Part shown: positions 18,242 to 26,649 of the stretch, one piece after another
How positions within the stretch are numbered: the first letter of the stretch is position 1
How the letters are laid out: the number at the start of each line of letters is the position of its first letter
Made by a program: the position numbers and the translations under genes
Assembly: GCA_002690805.1 (NCBI GenBank)
Contig: NZFW01000020.1
Span: 220,777 to 262,255 of the forward strand
DNA from: Flavobacteriaceae bacterium
GTDB taxonomy: Bacteria > Bacteroidota > Bacteroidia > Flavobacteriales > Flavobacteriaceae
Length of the DNA stretch: 41,479 nt
Direction of reading: 5' to 3'
Notes under the pieces: generated by a model
Told to the model about the DNA's origin: nothing
Seen by the model: the letters and a program-made list of their open reading frames with translations, nothing else
Database searches by the model: none

Positions 18242-18757
18242 ATGTTTCATAAGTCAATTAAATTAATTTTTACTTTCATATTATTTGCATATTCAATCTA
18301 TCAATTTATTGAAAACTACATAGGAAATGGAATTTTTTGTATTTTATTGGGACTAATATTTCTTCTTTTATATTTCAAAAATGAACTTATTTTTTTAGCA
18401 TTTTTAAGGTTACGAAAACAAGATTTTAATGGAACTGAAAAATGGTTAAATAGAATATCTAATCCTGAGTCAAACCTTGTCAGAAAACAACAAGGTTATT
18501 TTTATTATCTACATGGAATCATTCAATCTCAAACTAACCTAACTATTGCTGAAAAGAATTTTAAAAAAGCTGTAAATCTTGGTTTATCTTTTAATCATGA
18601 CTTAGCAATGGCTAAAATGAGTTTAGCAGGTATTTCTATGCAAAAAAGAAGAAAGCGTGAAGCTTTAATGCTTCTTGCAGAAGCAAAAAAATTAGACTCT
18701 CAAGGCATGCTTAGTGGACAAATGAAAATTATGCATCAACAATTAAAAAAAATTTAG
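18242..18757 (+). CDS. Membrane protein with two N-terminal helices and a TPR-like cytoplasmic region
   Basis: The 171-residue protein starts with two hydrophobic segments (about 6-24 and 29-46). It continues with a helical region whose spacing resembles tetratricopeptide repeats: a YFYYLHGIIQSQTNL stretch, then AEKNFKKAVNLGLSFNHDLA, then AMAKMSLAGISMQKRRKREA and LLAEAKKLDSQGML. I recognise it as a protein common in Flavobacteriia without assigned function. The many Lys/Arg residues past helix two place the TPR part in the cytoplasm. It is transcribed alone from its own promoter, divergent from rpmH, and converges on the hydrolase gene with a 2-base gap. Confidence 0.75.
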   Translation: MFHKSIKLIFTFILFAYSIYQFIENYIGNGIFCILLGLIFLLLYFKNELIFLAFLRLRKQDFNGTEKWLNRISNPESNLVRKQQGYFYYLHGIIQSQTNLTIAEKNFKKAVNLGLSFNHDLAMAKMSLAGISMQKRRKREALMLLAEAKKLDSQGMLSGQMKIMHQQLKKI

Positions 18758-18759
18758 TT

Positions 18760-19413
18760 TTAATCTGATATTAATTCAAATAAGTTTTTATTAAACCAAT
18801 TTGCCTGGGTCAAAATTATTGCATGAGATCCTTTTATTTTTAGAATTGGTTCTTGAATGAATCTAATTGGAAATATATTATCTCTTATTCCATGGATATG
18901 AATAATTGAGTCGATTATATAATCCTGATCCCAACTTACAATTGCGTTAATAGCCCATTTAAGGTATTCAGGGTCTCTTTTGGATAAATATTTCTCATAA
19001 AGGTTTATTTTAGTTTTAATTAAATCTCCGAAAACAAAGAGAACAAGATTTTCAATATTTTTAATCCATTCAAGAGGTAAAAGATTATGAACTTTAGTAC
19101 GATTAGCCATTTTCATATGAATTGGCAACTCACTTTTAGACTTTATACTCGAGACAATAATGAGTTTTTCGCATTCAATTATTTTAGAAATTTCTTGAAC
19201 TAATAGTCCTCCAAAAGAAACACCAATAAGAATAGGTTTTTTAACATTAATTTTTTTACTCATTCTAAGAGCATAATCTGACAACTTTTCATTTTTAAAT
19301 GGCGGAATCCAGGATAAATTATAAATATCAAATTGTTCGGGAAATTTGATTAATTCAAATATTTTGGGACTTGCTGCCATACCGGGCATCAGATAAATTG
19401 ATTTTTTTTTCAT
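18760..19413 (-). CDS. Alpha/beta hydrolase family protein
   Basis: The 217-residue protein begins MKKKSIYLMPGMAASPKIF and has the nucleophile elbow GVSFGG (Ser66), a likely acid in HGIRDNIFP (about Asp181) and a His in KGSHAII (about 202), so the Ser-Asp-His triad looks intact. It lacks a signal peptide, so it is cytoplasmic. The substrate (ester, thioester or peptide) cannot be told. I chose the ATG at 19413; a GTG at 19428 would add five residues but the ATG fits the short strand-first N-terminus of the family. I see no promoter box upstream. It converges on the TPR-like gene. Confidence 0.8.
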   Translation of the reverse strand: MKKKSIYLMPGMAASPKIFELIKFPEQFDIYNLSWIPPFKNEKLSDYALRMSKKINVKKPILIGVSFGGLLVQEISKIIECEKLIIVSSIKSKSELPIHMKMANRTKVHNLLPLEWIKNIENLVLFVFGDLIKTKINLYEKYLSKRDPEYLKWAINAIVSWDQDYIIDSIIHIHGIRDNIFPIRFIQEPILKIKGSHAIILTQANWFNKNLFELISD

Positions 19414-19453
19414 ATTTTGAACAAGCACTTATTTATTCATCAACTTTTTTTTG

Positions 19454-19461
19454 TAAATTTG
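19454..19461 (+). promoter_or_regulatory. -7 box upstream of the GNAT-like gene
   Basis: TAAATTTG is an exact TAnnTTTG. No TTTG lies 19-21 bases above it. The implied leader before the ATG at 19539 would be about 70 bases, long for this window, with no evident hairpin or riboswitch in it. Tentative. Confidence 0.35.
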
Positions 19462-19538
19462 TGGCCCTTTGACAATGAATATTATCTATTTAAATTCGTT
19501 TTAGGTTAATACAATTTTAAAAAACTAATCTACTCAAT

Positions 19539-19832
19539 ATGGCAAATATAATTCTTGAAAACAATGAATTTCTTAGACAATTTGAAACGAAAATTGAAAA
19601 TTCACTTGCACGTATTGAATATGCGGAACAAGAGAGAAAAATTTTTCTTACTAAAATCATTGTGCCTGATACTGTTAAAGATAAAAGTTTTGAAGAAAAA
19701 TTTATTCGTTGTGTACTAGAAGTTTTATCGGAAAGGAATATTAAGGTTGTCCCTACCTCCCCAAAAATAGCTGGTTTTGTTCGTAGAAATAAATCATACA
19801 AATCTCTTTTACCTGTAGGTATTAAATTATAA
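19539..19832 (+). CDS. Small GNAT-like (YjdJ/Acetyltransf_CG-type) protein without the acetyl-CoA loop
   Basis: The 97-residue protein matches the layout of the small GNAT-like family typified by YjdJ: SLARIEYAEQERKIFLTKI (strands), IVPD, a helix FEEKFIRCVLEVLSERN, then KVVPTSPKIAGFVRRNKSYK. The last block is the family hallmark. In active family members a Q/R-x-x-G-x-G/A loop that binds the acetyl-CoA pyrophosphate sits between the VPD strand and the helix. Here that place reads DTVKDKSFEE, with no glycines. It may therefore bind something other than acetyl-CoA or be a structural remnant. No signal peptide. The last 11 bases overlap the end of mtaB on the other strand. Confidence 0.7.
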   Translation: MANIILENNEFLRQFETKIENSLARIEYAEQERKIFLTKIIVPDTVKDKSFEEKFIRCVLEVLSERNIKVVPTSPKIAGFVRRNKSYKSLLPVGIKL

Positions 19833-21180
19833 CCTCATATCTCATAAAGCCTTCTTCATCAATCTCCTTAAGCGAAGCAAATACTATTTGATTTACTAAA
19901 TCTGGATTCCAAGGGGCTCTAACTTTTACATAATTTCTTGTAAACCCATGAATATATCCATTCTTGTTTTCACCTTCTAACAAAATATTTGTTTTTTTTC
20001 CAATCTGAGATTCATAAAAACTTCTGCGCTTCTTTATAGATAACATTCTAAGCATATTACTTCTCTTGTTTCGAATATGAGTTGGAACCTTTTTGTTCAT
20101 AGTAAAAGCTTCAGTATTTTGTCTTTCGGAATATTTAAAAACATGTAAATAGCTAATTGGCAGGTCATTTAAAAAACTATAGGTTTCAATAAAATTTTCT
20201 TCACTTTCACCTGGAAATCCGCATATGACATCCACACCAATACATGCATCAGGCATACATTGTTTTATTTTTAAAACACGTTCCTTATACATTGAAGTCA
20301 TGTATCTACGCTTCATTTTTTTTAGAATCTCATCACTTCCGCTTTGTAATGGAATATGAAAATGAGGAACAAAACTTTTACTTTTTGAAACAAATTCTAT
20401 TATTTCATTTTTGAGTAAATTTGGCTCGATTGAAGAAATTCTTATTCTATGAATTAAATTGACTTTGTCCAAAGCAATAATCATATCTAACAACGAGTGG
20501 TTATGTTCTTTATCTCCATTTTCACCCTTACCATAATCTCCAATATTTACTCCCGTCAAAACTATTTCCTTTACTCCCTTGGAAGCAATTTTATTAGCGT
20601 TTAAAATAATATTATTTAGAGAATCGCTTCTAGAAACACCTCTAGCCATGGGAATTGTACAATAAGTACATTTATAATCACATCCATCTTGAACTTTTAA
20701 AAAAGATCTTGTTCTATCATTAAGGGAATAGCTGCCTACATAATTTTCAACATGCTCAATTTCACATGAATAAATTTTACCTGTTGTATTCTTGGTTATA
20801 TTATTTAAATAGTAAGGGAGCTTAAACTTTTCATTTGCCCCTAGAACCAGATCAACTCCATGGATTGATGCAAGTTCTCTTGGTTGTAGTTGTGCATAGC
20901 AACCGATTGCTACAATAAAAGCCTTGTCATTAATTTTTAAAGTCTTATTGACTAATGACTTAAATTTTCGATCAGCGTTACTGGTGACAGAACAAGTATT
21001 AATCACATAGATGTCTGAAACATCATTGAAACTTACTTTACTGAATTTATCTTTATCAAAATCTCTAGAAATTGAGGAAGTTTCAGAAAAATTTAGTTTA
21101 CAACCCAAGGTGTAGAAAGCTATTCTTTTTTTGGATGATTTTTGTTTTGATGAAATAGACGAAATCTTAAGATCTAACAA
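19822..21180 (-). CDS. mtaB: tRNA (N6-threonylcarbamoyladenosine37-C2)-methylthiotransferase MtaB
   Basis: MtaB adds a methylthio group to t6A37 of tRNAs that read ANN codons, using two 4Fe-4S clusters and SAM. The protein has the N-terminal UPF0004 domain with cysteines at 27, 63 and 94, the radical SAM motif CDYKCTYC (167-174), the GVNIGDYG segment that marks the MtaB subgroup, and a C-terminal TRAM-type region. The start is a problem: no ATG or GTG exists between the in-frame stop at 21243-21241 and the GCKLN motif; TTG at 21180 is the best candidate (452 residues). It lies 53 bases after rpmE2 on the same strand. Its end overlaps the convergent GNAT-like gene. Confidence 0.92.
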   Translation of the reverse strand: MLDLKISSISSKQKSSKKRIAFYTLGCKLNFSETSSISRDFDKDKFSKVSFNDVSDIYVINTCSVTSNADRKFKSLVNKTLKINDKAFIVAIGCYAQLQPRELASIHGVDLVLGANEKFKLPYYLNNITKNTTGKIYSCEIEHVENYVGSYSLNDRTRSFLKVQDGCDYKCTYCTIPMARGVSRSDSLNNIILNANKIASKGVKEIVLTGVNIGDYGKGENGDKEHNHSLLDMIIALDKVNLIHRIRISSIEPNLLKNEIIEFVSKSKSFVPHFHIPLQSGSDEILKKMKRRYMTSMYKERVLKIKQCMPDACIGVDVICGFPGESEENFIETYSFLNDLPISYLHVFKYSERQNTEAFTMNKKVPTHIRNKRSNMLRMLSIKKRRSFYESQIGKKTNILLEGENKNGYIHGFTRNYVKVRAPWNPDLVNQIVFASLKEIDEEGFMRYEVII

Positions 21181-21233
21181 AATGATATGGTTTGTAATTT
21201 TGAAATTAAAATAAAAAAAGTAAAAGCTAAATT

Positions 21234-21485
21234 CTACTTTTTATACTTTGAATACTTATTCTTAAACTTATCTATTCTACCAGCAGAATCAACAAGTTTA
21301 GATTTACCGGTGTAATAAGGATGTGATGTTCTAGAAATTTCTAATTTAACAAGTGGATATTCAACACCTTCAAAATCAATTGTTTCTTTAGAGTTAACCG
21401 TAGATTTTGTAATAAAAATATCATCATTGGACATATCTTTAAAAGCCACAAGTCTGTAATTATCTGGATGAATATCTGTTCTCAT
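21234..21485 (-). CDS. rpmE2: 50S ribosomal protein L31 type B
   Basis: The 83-residue protein begins MRTDIHPDNYRLVAFKDM and has EYPLVKLEISRTSHPYYTG, the L31 core. It lacks the CxxC zinc-binding cysteines, so it is the zinc-independent type B form usual in Bacteroidota. The frame is open further upstream, but the ATG at 21485 is right: it matches the family, and a consensus promoter lies only 19 bases before it. mtaB follows and may share the transcript. Confidence 0.96.
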   Translation of the reverse strand: MRTDIHPDNYRLVAFKDMSNDDIFITKSTVNSKETIDFEGVEYPLVKLEISRTSHPYYTGKSKLVDSAGRIDKFKNKYSKYKK

Positions 21486-21503
21486 TTTAAATATTTGTGG
21501 TTG

Positions 21504-21534
21504 CAAATTTACTTTTTTTTTAAAAATATACAAA
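21504..21534 (-). promoter_or_regulatory. Bacteroidota-type promoter of rpmE2
   Basis: The minus strand reads TTTG (21534-21531), a 19-base spacer, and TAAATTTG (21511-21504). This is an exact consensus with ideal spacing. The expected start is near 21497, about 12 bases before the ATG at 21485. It rules out longer readings of the L31 frame. Confidence 0.85.
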
Positions 21535-21595
21535 AGTCTTTGAATTTTAATTAAAAATAATGAATGATTAAAAGTATATTGTAAAAAAATAAAAA

Positions 21596-22120
21596 ATGGA
21601 AAAATCATCGCTACAAACATCATCTTATGCCCTCAACTTTGGAACAATGCTGGGTATAGCAACTGTTTTTTTCTCATTAATGTTGTTTTTTCTAGATGCT
21701 CATTATCAGGGTGATACATTGTCGTCTGTTGTACCTCTAATCCTCAGTGTTGGCCTTATCAATTATGGTATTTATCAGTTTAAAAAAGATAATTCTGGGT
21801 TTGTTTCTCTTTCAGAAGCACTTAAAGTAGGTGTTGGAATTTCATTAATTTCTGGGATTATAGGGACAATATATGGAGTTATATTAACTGAATTCTTAGA
21901 TCCTGAATTCATGAATAAAACATTTGAAATTGCAAAGCAAAAGATGTTAGATGCTAATCAGGAACTGTCCATGGAAGACGCAAACCAAGCAATTGAAATG
22001 TCAAAGAAATTTACATCATTACCGATAAGAATTGCAGGAGGTTTAATTAGTTCAGTTTTCATTGGTTTTTTTGTTTCGCTAATTGGTGGTTTGGTACTAA
22101 AAAAAACTAAGTCAGAATAA
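21596..22120 (+). CDS. DUF4199 family membrane protein
   Basis: The 174-residue protein has four hydrophobic segments (about 14-34, 44-60, 76-98 and 146-168), with an acidic cytoplasmic or periplasmic stretch between the third and fourth (FMNKTFEIAKQKMLDANQEL). The overall layout and GFVSLSEALKVGVGISLISG match DUF4199, a small inner-membrane family common in Bacteroidota with no known function. It is placed 36 bases before a GT2 glycosyltransferase gene, a neighbour arrangement I have often seen in this phylum, and the two are likely cotranscribed. The upstream gap of 110 bases to rpmE2 is divergent; I see only an imperfect -7 box (TATATTGT) for it. Confidence 0.85.
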   Translation: MEKSSLQTSSYALNFGTMLGIATVFFSLMLFFLDAHYQGDTLSSVVPLILSVGLINYGIYQFKKDNSGFVSLSEALKVGVGISLISGIIGTIYGVILTEFLDPEFMNKTFEIAKQKMLDANQELSMEDANQAIEMSKKFTSLPIRIAGGLISSVFIGFFVSLIGGLVLKKTKSE

Positions 22121-22156
22121 GTCTCATTTTTTGTAAATTTATACAAATATTTTATT

Positions 22157-23113
22157 TTGGATATTTCTGTTATAATCCCATTATTTAATGAAGAGGAGTC
22201 ATTGATAGAATTGCATCAATGGGTAAAATCTAGTTTGACTGATGCTGGATATTCATTTGAACTTATTTTTATTGACGATGGTAGCTCAGATAATTCATGG
22301 AAAGTAATTACTAATTTATCATCTACAAATCAAAATGTATTCGGCTATCGATTCTCAAAAAATTATGGAAAATCTCAAGCTTTAAATGCCGGATTTGAAT
22401 ATGCCAAAGGAAAATATATTGCAACTTTAGATGCTGACCTTCAAGATTCCCCAGAGGAAATTCCTTCTATGATAAATATGCTTAATGAGCAAAAGTTAGA
22501 TTTAGTATCTGGTTGGAAAAAAATTCGACATGATAGTTTGTTTTTTAAAAACATACCTTCAAAACTTTTTAATTTTGCCGCCCGAAAAGTTTCTGGAATA
22601 AAATTACATGATTTTAATTGTGGCATTAAAGTCTATAGGCATAATGTAATAAAGACAATTGATGTAAGTGGAGAAATGCATAGATATATTCCTGTTTTAG
22701 CTTCACAAGCGGGATTTAAAAGGATTGCTGAAAAACAAGTTAAACATCAAATTAGAAAATACGGAGTAACTAAATTTGGAGCTGAAAGGTTTATTAATGG
22801 TTTTCTTGATCTACTAACCTTATGGTTTTTAAACCAATTTGGTAAAAGGCCCATGCACTTTTTTGGACTTCTGGGAACTTTCATGTTTATCATTGGAATA
22901 GGTTTTTTATTATATCTTGGAATTGATAAATTATACTTTAACATAAATTCCCGGTTAATCACTGATAGGCCTCAATTTTTTATTGCTCTTGTAACTATTA
23001 TTATTGGAGTTCAATTTTTTGTTTCAGGTTTTATAGGTGAACTATTATTAAGATTAAGAATTAAAGAAAAAAGTTACATAATCTCAGAAATTTCATCTAG
23101 TGAAGGAAATTAA
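22157..23113 (+). CDS. GT2-family glycosyltransferase, polyprenyl-phosphate type (DPM1/ArnC-like)
   Basis: The 318-residue protein has a GT-A domain: MDISVIIPLFNEEESL (1-16), FIDDGSSDNSW (38-48), and the metal-binding DADLQDSPE (92-100). Two membrane helices follow (about 233-256 and 272-298). The N-terminal catalytic part with two C-terminal helices is the form of enzymes that move a sugar from a nucleotide sugar onto undecaprenyl phosphate at the inner membrane, such as ArnC or GtrB. The sugar is not evident. The start codon is TTG at 22157; it fits the family N-terminus exactly and no ATG is near. The 3' end overlaps the phosphohexomutase gene by 14 bases. Confidence 0.9.
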   Translation: MDISVIIPLFNEEESLIELHQWVKSSLTDAGYSFELIFIDDGSSDNSWKVITNLSSTNQNVFGYRFSKNYGKSQALNAGFEYAKGKYIATLDADLQDSPEEIPSMINMLNEQKLDLVSGWKKIRHDSLFFKNIPSKLFNFAARKVSGIKLHDFNCGIKVYRHNVIKTIDVSGEMHRYIPVLASQAGFKRIAEKQVKHQIRKYGVTKFGAERFINGFLDLLTLWFLNQFGKRPMHFFGLLGTFMFIIGIGFLLYLGIDKLYFNINSRLITDRPQFFIALVTIIIGVQFFVSGFIGELLLRLRIKEKSYIISEISSSEGN

Positions 23114-24806
23114 AGAAAAAGCATTACAATGGTGTGAATATCCTTTTGACAAAAAAACACAAAGTGATGTAAAAGCACTTTTTAATCACCCCAGTGAATT
23201 AAAAGATGCATTTTACAAAGATTTAGAGTTTGGAACAGGCGGAATTAGAGGAATAATGGGGGTTGGAACAAATCGAATAAATAAGTATACTTTGGGTAAA
23301 ACAACTCAAGGTCTCTCTTTGTATCTAAAAAAAATATACCCAAATGATAAAATCAAAGTTATCATAGCATATGATTGTAGACATAACAATGATTTATATT
23401 CTAAAATAGTTTCAAGTATTTTATTGGCGAATAATATTAAAGTTTATATGTTTTCATCTCTAAGAACTACTCCAGAACTATCTTTTTCTGTCAGATATTT
23501 AATGGCTCATTGTGGTATTGTTTTGACTGCATCCCATAATCCTCCAGAGTATAATGGATTTAAAGTTTATTGGAAAGATGGAGGACAAATAGTACCGCCT
23601 CATGACTTAGAGCTTATGAAAAAGATAAATTCTATAAATTTTGATGAAATTATCTTTAAAGGAGGAAGTGAAAAAGTAAATTTAGTTGACCAAGAACTTG
23701 ATAAAGCTTTCATTAAAACATCAATTAAAACTGCTTTTCAAGATCAGCTTAAATCAAAGAATCTTAAAATAGTTTATACACCCTTGCATGGAACTTCTGT
23801 AATGTCAATTCCCCAAGTCTTAAAAAAAGCAGGACATAAATTAGTTACTACAATTGAGGAACAAGCAAAACCTGATGGAAGTTTTCCCACTGTTAAGTCT
23901 CCAAATCCTGAAGAACCAGAAGCTTTAAAAATGGCAATAGAAAAAGCATTAATAATAAATGCAGATATTGTAATTGGAACAGATCCGGACTCAGATAGAA
24001 TAGGTATAGCAATTAAGAATAAAAAGGGGGAATTTATTATTCTTAACGGTAATCAAACTATGCTGATAATGGCCCATTTTATCTTAAGCATAAGACAAGA
24101 AAAAGGATTGATCAAATCTAATGATTACATTGCTTCAACAATTGTATCATCCCCAGTAATGAAAAAAGTAGCTAATTACTTTGGAATTGAATATATAGAA
24201 ACCCTAACTGGATTCAAGTGGATAGGTAAAGAAATTGAATTAAGGAAAAATCAAGATTTTATATTTGGTGGAGAAGAAAGCTTTGGTTATCTAATTGGAA
24301 GTGAAGTTAGAGATAAAGATGCGGTCACCTCTGCGCTATTAATTTGTGAAATTGCTGCAATTTTAAAATTAAAAGGGAAAACTTTATATGATTTAATGAT
24401 TGAATGCTACAGATTATATGGTCCACATAAAGAACGCTTAGTTAGTTATGAAAAAGTTGGGAAAAGTGGAGAAGAAAATATAAAAAAAATGATGTATTCT
24501 TTTAGAAATAGTCCACCAAAAAAAATAAATAATCAATATTTAATATCTATTGATGATTATTTAAATTCTACAAATAATAACCTTTTAAATAAACAAATCA
24601 ATAAAATATTTCTACCCAAATCAAATGTAGTTACATATACATTACAAGACGATAGTCGAATATCAATTCGACCAAGCGGAACAGAACCGAAAATTAAGTT
24701 TTATTTTAGCGTAAACTCAAAATCGTTTACAAACAATGAATGGCTATCAACAGAAAAAGAATTAGATAAGAGAATTGATTCAATCATTTTAGATTTAAAA
24801 TTATAA
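23100..24806 (+). CDS. Phosphohexomutase (phosphoglucomutase/phosphomannomutase family)
   Basis: The 568-residue protein belongs to the alpha-D-phosphohexomutase superfamily, which interconverts sugar 1- and 6-phosphates. It has FGTGGIRGIMG (44-54), the phosphoserine loop TASHNP (143-148, Ser145), the Mg loop DPDSDR (295-300), the sugar-binding GGEESFGY (390-397), and the phosphate-binding RPSGTEPK near the end. Long forms of this kind act on glucose or mannose phosphates, and in some bacteria on pentose phosphates, so the exact substrate is open. Start is GTG at 23100, within the end of the GT2 gene (14-base overlap), suggesting translational coupling and joint supply of a sugar precursor. 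Confidence 0.93.
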   Translation: MKEIKEKALQWCEYPFDKKTQSDVKALFNHPSELKDAFYKDLEFGTGGIRGIMGVGTNRINKYTLGKTTQGLSLYLKKIYPNDKIKVIIAYDCRHNNDLYSKIVSSILLANNIKVYMFSSLRTTPELSFSVRYLMAHCGIVLTASHNPPEYNGFKVYWKDGGQIVPPHDLELMKKINSINFDEIIFKGGSEKVNLVDQELDKAFIKTSIKTAFQDQLKSKNLKIVYTPLHGTSVMSIPQVLKKAGHKLVTTIEEQAKPDGSFPTVKSPNPEEPEALKMAIEKALIINADIVIGTDPDSDRIGIAIKNKKGEFIILNGNQTMLIMAHFILSIRQEKGLIKSNDYIASTIVSSPVMKKVANYFGIEYIETLTGFKWIGKEIELRKNQDFIFGGEESFGYLIGSEVRDKDAVTSALLICEIAAILKLKGKTLYDLMIECYRLYGPHKERLVSYEKVGKSGEENIKKMMYSFRNSPPKKINNQYLISIDDYLNSTNNNLLNKQINKIFLPKSNVVTYTLQDDSRISIRPSGTEPKIKFYFSVNSKSFTNNEWLSTEKELDKRIDSIILDLKL

Positions 24807-26627
24807 ATGAATTACTTCAATAAAATTTTAAAATACGCAATACCATACAAATCGTATGCAATACTTAATATTTTTTTTAATATAATGTATGCACTCTTTA
24901 GTGCCCTTTCAATGATTGCTTTCATTCCTCTTTTAGAGGTTTTATTTAAGAGTAACAGAAAAATAAAAATCAAACCTCAATATGATGAGATAAATTCATT
25001 TAGGAGCTATATTGAAGACTGGCTGAGTTACCAAGTTACAATTCAACTTGAAAAAGATATTAGTACTACCTTAATTTATGTTGTTACTCTTGTTATTGTT
25101 CTATTTCTTTTAAAAAATTTATTTAACTACTTAGCTCTATTTTTTATAACTTATTTACGAAATGGTGTTTTAAAGGATATAAGAAATTCAATTTACAACA
25201 AAGTAATTAATTTGCCTGTAGCTTTTTTTACAGAAAAAAGAAAAGGTGATATTATGGCTAGAATTTCATCTGATGTCTTAGAGGTTCAAGTTTCATTTTT
25301 ATCAATTATAGAGCTACTAATTCGAGAACCTTTAACTATAGTTTTTACCTTGATAGCAATGTTTACTATTAGTTATAAGCTTACTTTCTTTGTTATTATA
25401 TTTATTCCTGTTTCGGGATTTTTCATATCATTGATTGGAAAAAAACTAAGAAAAGATTCAGATTTAGTTCAAAAAGAACAAGGCTATTTTTTATCAATTA
25501 TTGACGAAACCATAAATGGACAAAAAATTATTAAAACCTTTGGAGCAGGAAATTCATTTTTAAAAAAATTCAAAGAATCCACAAAAAGATTTTTCGATCA
25601 CTCGAATCGTTTACTTCACAGAACAAATCTTGCAGCGCCAAGTAGTGAGTTTTTTGGGATTACAGTAATTGGAGTTTTATTATGGTATGGTGGACAAATG
25701 GTTTTAATCGACACTAGTTTAAAGGGTAGTACATTTCTTGTCTTTATTGGCTTAGCGTACAATATTTTAACACCAGCAAAAGCAATTAGTAAGTCTATTT
25801 TTAGTATTAAGAAGGGTGATGCAGCTGCTGCAAGAATTATTGAAATACTAGAAGCCAAAAATTCCTTAAAAGATAAACCTGATGCTATTGAAAAATTTAA
25901 TTTAAAATCAAAAATAGAATTTAAAAATATTAAATTTTCATATCAAAGCACAACAATAATAAATGGGTTTAATTTAAAAATAAAAAAAGGGGAAACAGTC
26001 GCTTTGGTTGGACAATCTGGAAGTGGAAAAACAACAATAGCCAATCTATTAGCTCGTTTTTATGATGTTGAATCTGGCTCTATATCTTTTGATGATAATG
26101 AATTGACAAAAATCAAAAAAAGTTCTTTACATAAGATGATTGGAATTGTAACTCAGGATTCAATTCTCTTTAATGAAAGTATAAAAAATAATATCAAACT
26201 TGGAGATCCAAACGCTTCAGATAAAAAAATAGTTGAAGCAGCAAAAGCTGCTAATGCTCACGATTTTATAATTAAAATGAAGGATGGTTACGAAAGTAAT
26301 ATTGGTGAAAGCGGTAATAAATTGTCAGGTGGACAAAAGCAAAGATTATCTATAGCGAGGGCAATACTTAAAAATCCCCAAATCCTGATTTTAGATGAAG
26401 CAACCTCATCGCTTGATACAGAATCTGAAAAATTAGTTCAGTCAGCATTAGAAAATATCATGAAAGGAAGAACAGCTTTAATTATTGCACACCGACTTTC
26501 TACAATTCAAAAAGCAAAGACAATTGTCGTAATGCATAATGGGAAAATCATTGAAAAAGGTTCTCACAATGAACTTTTATCAAAAAAGAAAGCTTATTTC
26601 AACCTAGTTCAACTTCAAAAAATATAA
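24807..26627 (+). CDS. MsbA-like ABC exporter (membrane and ATPase fused)
   Basis: The 606-residue half-transporter has six membrane helices (about 15-45, 88-118, 165-200, 280-320) and an ATPase domain (about 370-600) with Walker A GQSGSGKT (402-409), Q-loop TQDSILF (449-455), signature LSGGQ (506-510), Walker B ILILDE (526-531) and the switch His562 (AHRLST). It would work as a dimer in the inner membrane. The MsbA type flips lipids such as lipid A or lipid-linked sugars. It follows the phosphohexomutase stop with no gap, and the GT2 gene is nearby. It is a candidate lipid or glycolipid flippase, but multidrug export cannot be excluded. Confidence 0.93.
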   Translation: MNYFNKILKYAIPYKSYAILNIFFNIMYALFSALSMIAFIPLLEVLFKSNRKIKIKPQYDEINSFRSYIEDWLSYQVTIQLEKDISTTLIYVVTLVIVLFLLKNLFNYLALFFITYLRNGVLKDIRNSIYNKVINLPVAFFTEKRKGDIMARISSDVLEVQVSFLSIIELLIREPLTIVFTLIAMFTISYKLTFFVIIFIPVSGFFISLIGKKLRKDSDLVQKEQGYFLSIIDETINGQKIIKTFGAGNSFLKKFKESTKRFFDHSNRLLHRTNLAAPSSEFFGITVIGVLLWYGGQMVLIDTSLKGSTFLVFIGLAYNILTPAKAISKSIFSIKKGDAAAARIIEILEAKNSLKDKPDAIEKFNLKSKIEFKNIKFSYQSTTIINGFNLKIKKGETVALVGQSGSGKTTIANLLARFYDVESGSISFDDNELTKIKKSSLHKMIGIVTQDSILFNESIKNNIKLGDPNASDKKIVEAAKAANAHDFIIKMKDGYESNIGESGNKLSGGQKQRLSIARAILKNPQILILDEATSSLDTESEKLVQSALENIMKGRTALIIAHRLSTIQKAKTIVVMHNGKIIEKGSHNELLSKKKAYFNLVQLQKI

Positions 26628-26649
26628 AAATTAACCTCTATTGTGCCCT

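Noticed and set aside
19517-19801. Open frame of 94 codons on the minus strand covering the GNAT-like gene
   Set aside because: No family match, while the plus-strand frame has a clear one.
21486-21623. Longer L31 reading with a hydrophobic N-terminal extension
   Set aside because: A consensus promoter (21504-21534) lies inside that stretch, and the L31 family begins at MRTDIHP.
22130-22147. TTTGTA - 6 bases - TACAAA inverted repeat before the GT2 gene
   Set aside because: Only 6-bp arms in AT-rich DNA; no regulator or promoter box next to it, so likely chance.
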